Below, one piece after another: positions 6,881 to 9,583 of a stretch of 9,583 nucleotides of DNA; the stretch's first letter is position 1, and each line of letters opens with the position of its first letter. The notes under the pieces were generated by a model. It saw only the letters and a list, made by a program, of their open reading frames with translations, did no database searches and was not told the DNA's origin. The translations under genes and the position numbers were made by a program. The stretch spans positions 1 through 9,583 of the forward strand of contig JAEWPN010000227.1 of NCBI GenBank assembly GCA_023399455.1, written 5' to 3'. The DNA comes from Bacillota bacterium (GTDB lineage Bacteria; Bacillota; Clostridia; Lachnospirales; Lachnospiraceae).

Positions 6881-9181
6881 TTACTTTTTGATATATAGTT
6901 CGTCAAAAATTCTGCATTCGCCATTAAGGCCTATATTTTGAAACTTCACGATAACCGTGTTATTTCCCAGTAAAATTTCCTCCGGCAGGAGATATTCCTT
7001 CGTATAGAACGCTTCATCTTCTCCTAAAAGAGTTTCAGTTATAAACAACTCGTCGTTCAAATAAATATTGAAGGAGCTTCCTTCATCCGCATCGGCGTAA
7101 GTAACGCAAAGTTTCTTCGCCTTCGCTGTCAGACTCAGCTCATAGGAGAACCAGCCATTTCCTTTCACATAACGGCACCGATGTCCATCCACCCTCGACG
7201 TGTCCGTTTTCTCACCCTTGATATGATGTGCAAGCTCGTATTGCTCATTCCCGATAGGGATGGTATCAATCTGGCTCTTTGAAAGCGCCTGCCTCATCTT
7301 CTCCCTTTCTCTATATCTTGCTAACGTCTGGGAGCCCTTCTGGCAAAGCTTAAAATAAATACCGTAACGCTCCTGATATCTTACATAATGCGGAGTAAAT
7401 ACCAGCTCTCTGTCGGTTTCTGTATTTTTCAATGTAAATTCCAATTTCCCGGGAGTGCGAACCAGATTCTTATCCAAATCCGCTTTCCACTCTGAAATTG
7501 TTCCATTTTCCACTACGATATAATCCTTGATTAACAATTCCTTCTTGGGAACAAGAACATCAACTCCGGTAATCGTCGTATCCATCATCTGTTTTCCCAG
7601 CCCTGCGCTGAGCACAAAAGGACCATAGGTAAATGCAACGGCATTCTTGTTATCGGGAAGGGTGTGCAGCACAAGACTCATGGGAAAGGTGATTTCTATC
7701 TCATCTCCCTCCTGCCAGCGCGAACACAAGATGAAGTACCCCTCTTCCTCTTTGCTTGTCGTCTCCTTCATGGCTTTTCTTATCTGAGGACTCTTTTTAC
7801 ACCACTCGGGTATACGCAGCGCAATTTCCGTCTGTTCATTTTTTTCTCCGCTTTTTACCACTTTTATCCTGACATTATCGCTTGTACGGAAATCTACGAT
7901 TACTTCCAGCTCAAGTCCATCTTCCTCTGTAAATACCTTGGAACTTACAAAACGGTTGATATAGACCCTTCCAGGAAGTGTGAAATAAATCCCTTCTGTC
8001 AGCTTGGTGAAATTCTCCATTCCGGTTCCTGTACAGCACCAGAAACGGTCGAAGGGCGTTCCAAATACCTTGAAATATCCCGTAGCCATAGGCTGGAAAT
8101 AAGTAGTCATTCCCGTCCGCGGATGTTGGGAAGAAAGAATCGTGTTAATGAACGATCTCTCATAATAATCTGCATATTTTTTCTCTCCCGTAATCTGGAA
8201 CAGCAGCTTTGAAAGCTTCAGCATATTGTATGTATTGCATGTCTCGCAATTACAAGCCGTTCTCTCGTCGTCCAGTATATCCGGTTCTCCGAAATGCTCC
8301 CATTCACTGTTTCCGCCGGTGATATAAGTATGATGCTCAGTCACTGTCCGGTAAAAGTTCTCGGCAGCGCGCAAATAAAAGCTTTCCTTATCCTCCTGCG
8401 CTCCGTTTCCAAAGGCGATATAGCGCTTTAATCCACCTATTAGCTTTGGAATAGTAGCGTTGGCATGCAGTCCGTTTAAAACATCCCTGTTCTCGTACAT
8501 TGCTTGAAAAAGCGGCATTTCATCAAACTGGTGCGCTGCCTGAGCAAACCTCTCGTCTCCCGTCTCCATATATAAATCGTAAAGACAGTCGTTCATTCCT
8601 CCGTATTCCACATCCAAAACTACTGTTCTTGTCTCTTCGCTCCAAGCGCAGCACCTGCGATATATCCAGAGTCCGAGTGATGTCATTATCTCATATGCCA
8701 TGTTGCTTCCCGTAAAACGGTAGGCAGATATAAGCCCTTCCATCACCTTATGCATGGTATACCATGGTACCCAAACGGGTCTTTTACTTTCTACTCTATC
8801 GAACAGCTCACTGGGAGAAGCGAACAGATAACCGTCCTCGTGCTGGCTCTTCTTCAGCTCCGAGAGGATATATTCTATTTTCCGAAGGAATATCTCATCC
8901 TTCGTCTCTCCGTATGCCTGCGAAATAGCCGTCAAATAATGTCCCAGCGTGTGCCCCTGGATCTCCGTACTCTCCCATCCGGGATAGCGTCCGGTCTTGG
9001 CCGCAATACCTCCGGTCTCCAGAAATCCGGAAAGCAGCTTATCTACATCCAATTCATTCAAATACTTTAGCTCCAACCGGAAAGCATTTTCCAAAAAAGG
9101 ATCTGTGATTCTGACGCTGCCATACTCAAGCTCCTTATACCGAATCACTCTACTTCGTTTTCCCATTTTGTCAGTTTTCAT
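6881..9181 (-). CDS. GH127/GH146-type beta-L-arabinofuranosidase, cytoplasmic
   Basis: A 766-residue glycoside hydrolase of the former DUF1680 group (GH127 and relatives such as GH146). The family uses a cysteine nucleophile held by zinc; in HypBA1, as I recall, Glu338, Cys340, Cys417 and Cys418 bind zinc, Cys417 attacks and Glu322 is acid/base. Here the counterparts appear as Glu313 and Cys315 in CNCETC, Cys382-Cys383 in FWCCTGTGMENF, and probably Glu295 in SEWEHFG. An (alpha/alpha) barrel spans roughly 20-400, including GWE and GHTLGHYLTAIS at 68-86; beta domains follow to about 600, and a further sandwich-like segment lies at about 660-766 (possibly DUF6805-like). GHTLGHYL is more familiar to me from GH146 and broader DUF1680 proteins than from HypBA1, so the subfamily is open. 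No signal peptide is present, so it acts on imported oligosaccharides. Known activities in the group are removal of beta-L-Araf and, for one GH127, a rare RG-II sugar. Confidence 0.9.
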   Translation of the reverse strand: MKTDKMGKRSRVIRYKELEYGSVRITDPFLENAFRLELKYLNELDVDKLLSGFLETGGIAAKTGRYPGWESTEIQGHTLGHYLTAISQAYGETKDEIFLRKIEYILSELKKSQHEDGYLFASPSELFDRVESKRPVWVPWYTMHKVMEGLISAYRFTGSNMAYEIMTSLGLWIYRRCCAWSEETRTVVLDVEYGGMNDCLYDLYMETGDERFAQAAHQFDEMPLFQAMYENRDVLNGLHANATIPKLIGGLKRYIAFGNGAQEDKESFYLRAAENFYRTVTEHHTYITGGNSEWEHFGEPDILDDERTACNCETCNTYNMLKLSKLLFQITGEKKYADYYERSFINTILSSQHPRTGMTTYFQPMATGYFKVFGTPFDRFWCCTGTGMENFTKLTEGIYFTLPGRVYINRFVSSKVFTEEDGLELEVIVDFRTSDNVRIKVVKSGEKNEQTEIALRIPEWCKKSPQIRKAMKETTSKEEEGYFILCSRWQEGDEIEITFPMSLVLHTLPDNKNAVAFTYGPFVLSAGLGKQMMDTTITGVDVLVPKKELLIKDYIVVENGTISEWKADLDKNLVRTPGKLEFTLKNTETDRELVFTPHYVRYQERYGIYFKLCQKGSQTLARYREREKMRQALSKSQIDTIPIGNEQYELAHHIKGEKTDTSRVDGHRCRYVKGNGWFSYELSLTAKAKKLCVTYADADEGSSFNIYLNDELFITETLLGEDEAFYTKEYLLPEEILLGNNTVIVKFQNIGLNGECRIFDELYIKK

Positions 9182-9271
9182 ATTCTTATGAATTCTCCTG
9201 TCCCTTTTGTTATGTTCTACGGGCCAAATATAGCATCATATAAGAGAAAGTAAAATATCATACTGCTTTAT

Positions 9272-9333
9272 AAAGTGTAAAATTGTAATATATTTCTTTT
9301 TGACACTACTATATTCTGTGATTTTTACACTTT
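9272..9333. repeat. 11-bp inverted repeat in the divergent control region
   Basis: AAAGTGTAAAA at 9272-9282 and its exact reverse complement TTTTACACTTT at 9323-9333 are separated by 40 bp. The centre-to-centre distance is 51 bp, close to five helical turns. A regulator bound to both copies would therefore face the same side of the DNA. In the leader RNA the arms could also pair, though the loop would be long and the arms weak. It is most easily read as a pair of protein-binding half-sites. Confidence 0.5.
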
Positions 9334-9350
9334 TTCTAACTTTTATGTAC

Positions 9351-9380
9351 ATTATGACTATATATCTTTACTTTTATCAA
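9351..9380 (-). promoter_or_regulatory. Candidate promoter of the arabinofuranosidase-transporter operon
   Basis: Reading the minus strand, TTGATA (9380-9375) and CATAAT (9356-9351) are 18 bp apart and each match the sigma-A consensus at five of six positions. Transcription would begin near 9344 and leave a leader of about 160 nt. An alternative, closer promoter is TTTACA (9281-9276) with GATATT (9259-9254) at 16 bp, whose -35 would lie inside one copy of the repeated element. Sequence alone does not decide between them. Confidence 0.4.
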
Positions 9381-9395
9381 AAATTATTATATAAT
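9367..9395 (+). promoter_or_regulatory. Candidate promoter of the divergent regulator gene
   Basis: TTTACT at 9367-9372 and a perfect TATAAT at 9390-9395 are separated by 17 bp, giving a start near 9402 and a leader of about 115 nt. A second candidate is an extended -10, TG-T-TATAAA at 9444-9452, without a good -35. The first candidate overlaps the -35 box proposed for the opposite operon (9375-9380), so the two polymerases would compete if both are real. Confidence 0.35.
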
Positions 9396-9427
9396 ATTTT
9401 TAATTAAATGCATCTTAAAGACACATA

Positions 9428-9436
9428 TTTACACTT
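9428..9436 (+). repeat. Third copy of the TTTACACTT element
   Basis: The 9-mer TTTACACTT recurs here exactly, in the same orientation as the copy at 9324-9332 and 104 bp from it, about ten helical turns. It lies upstream of the -35 box proposed for the glycosidase operon and downstream of the start proposed for the regulator. That position would suit activation of one and autorepression of the other. Confidence 0.4.
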
Positions 9437-9517
9437 GAAAATATGTTATAAAGTTCATTTAGGTGTCATTTCGTTTGGTAATAAGTATCTCAAGGTGAGA
9501 AAGGGTGTGATTTTTCT

Positions 9518-9583
9518 ATGTATGTATACGAATTTTATATTGAACATCCGATGAATTATGTCATGACTGGAAAGTTTGAAGCG
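9518..9583 (+). CDS. Partial transcriptional regulator, probable AraC family (N-terminus only)
   Basis: An ATG at 9518 opens a frame that stays open for 22 codons to the right edge: MYVYEFYIEHPMNYVMTGKF, then EA. The nearest purine-rich ribosome binding site is AAGGG at 9501-9505, 12 nt upstream, which is longer than usual; the GTG triplets at 9505 and 9507 are out of frame. The aromatic-rich opening and the Y-V-M-T-G-K-F phrase match my memory of the first residues of AraC-type regulators that sit beside CUT1 sugar operons in Lachnospiraceae, where a cupin-like sensor domain follows. The DNA-binding helix-turn-helix would be outside the window, so this rests on few residues plus its divergent position beside a glycan operon. 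It probably senses the imported sugar and controls transcription from 9182-9517. Confidence 0.55.
   Translation, partial: MYVYEFYIEHPMNYVMTGKFEA

Larger units (their letters stand above)
9182..9517. promoter_or_regulatory. Divergent control region between the arabinofuranosidase operon and the regulator gene
   Basis: This 336-bp gap is very AT-rich and separates divergent starts. It holds candidate promoters for both directions, three copies of TTTACACTT and a perfect palindrome CTTTATAAAG at 9266-9275. A TGACAC (9302-9307) and its inverse GTGTCA (9463-9468) form a further wide inverted pair. The glycosidase ribosome binding site (AGGAG, within 9195-9199) is 13 nt from the ATG, an unusually long gap, while the start codon itself is well supported by the protein. 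I found no tRNA, riboswitch or small gene. Confidence 0.6.

Noticed and set aside
6854..6910. Possible internal promoter for the binding-protein gene (TTGACG with TAACAA at 17 bp on the minus strand)
   Set aside because: The -10 match is poor (three of six), and it overlaps the end of the glycosidase coding sequence, so there is not enough to call it.
7664..8212. Plus-strand 182-codon open frame
   Set aside because: Antisense to the catalytic region of the glycosidase, which has a continuous family-typical protein; no independent support for coding.
1..9583. Defence system, prophage, mobile element or CRISPR array
   Set aside because: No integrase, transposase, nuclease, terminal repeats or spaced repeats are visible; all the genes recognised fit ordinary metabolism or envelope roles.

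Overview
The window looks like chromosomal DNA from a low-to-moderate GC Firmicute, most likely a gut clostridium of the Lachnospiraceae. The signs are strong GGAGG-type ribosome binding sites, very AT-rich intergenic promoter regions, lipoprotein signal peptides, and protein families typical of that group (LplA/LplB/LplC-type sugar importer, DUF4474, a probable DUF3810 N-terminus). The organism call is inferred from gene content only. I see no rRNA, tRNA, CRISPR array, insertion sequence or phage gene.

Layout from left to right: (1) the first 104 bases carry the N-terminal end of a minus-strand membrane protein that runs off the left edge and resembles DUF3810. (2) An AT-rich divergent intergenic region follows (105-448). 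(3) A plus-strand cluster of three genes covers 449-3271: a calcineurin-like phosphoesterase lipoprotein, a membrane-anchored DUF4474 protein, and a cytosolic phosphoesterase of the LpxH-like type. The last two overlap by ATGA. (4) A near-perfect hairpin sits between convergent transcription units at 3272-3302. (5) A four-gene minus-strand operon covers 9181-3311. In order of transcription it encodes a GH127/GH146-type beta-L-arabinofuranosidase, a solute-binding lipoprotein, an LplB-type permease and an LplC-type permease. (6) A divergent regulatory region (9182-9517) holds candidate overlapping promoters and three copies of a 9-bp element. (7) A plus-strand gene starts at 9518, runs off the right edge and probably encodes an AraC-family regulator.

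The right-hand two thirds reads as a glycan-utilisation locus. The binding protein captures an oligosaccharide outside the cell and the two permeases import it, with an ATPase that must be supplied from elsewhere. The glycosidase has no signal peptide and removes beta-L-arabinofuranosyl-type residues in the cytoplasm, and the divergent regulator probably controls the set. The left-hand trio is less understood: two different metallophosphoesterases, one outside and one inside the membrane, flank a membrane-tethered protein of unknown function.

Nothing here is clearly a new class of system. The most worthwhile leads are the repeated element in the divergent control region and the phosphoesterase-DUF4474-phosphoesterase cassette.
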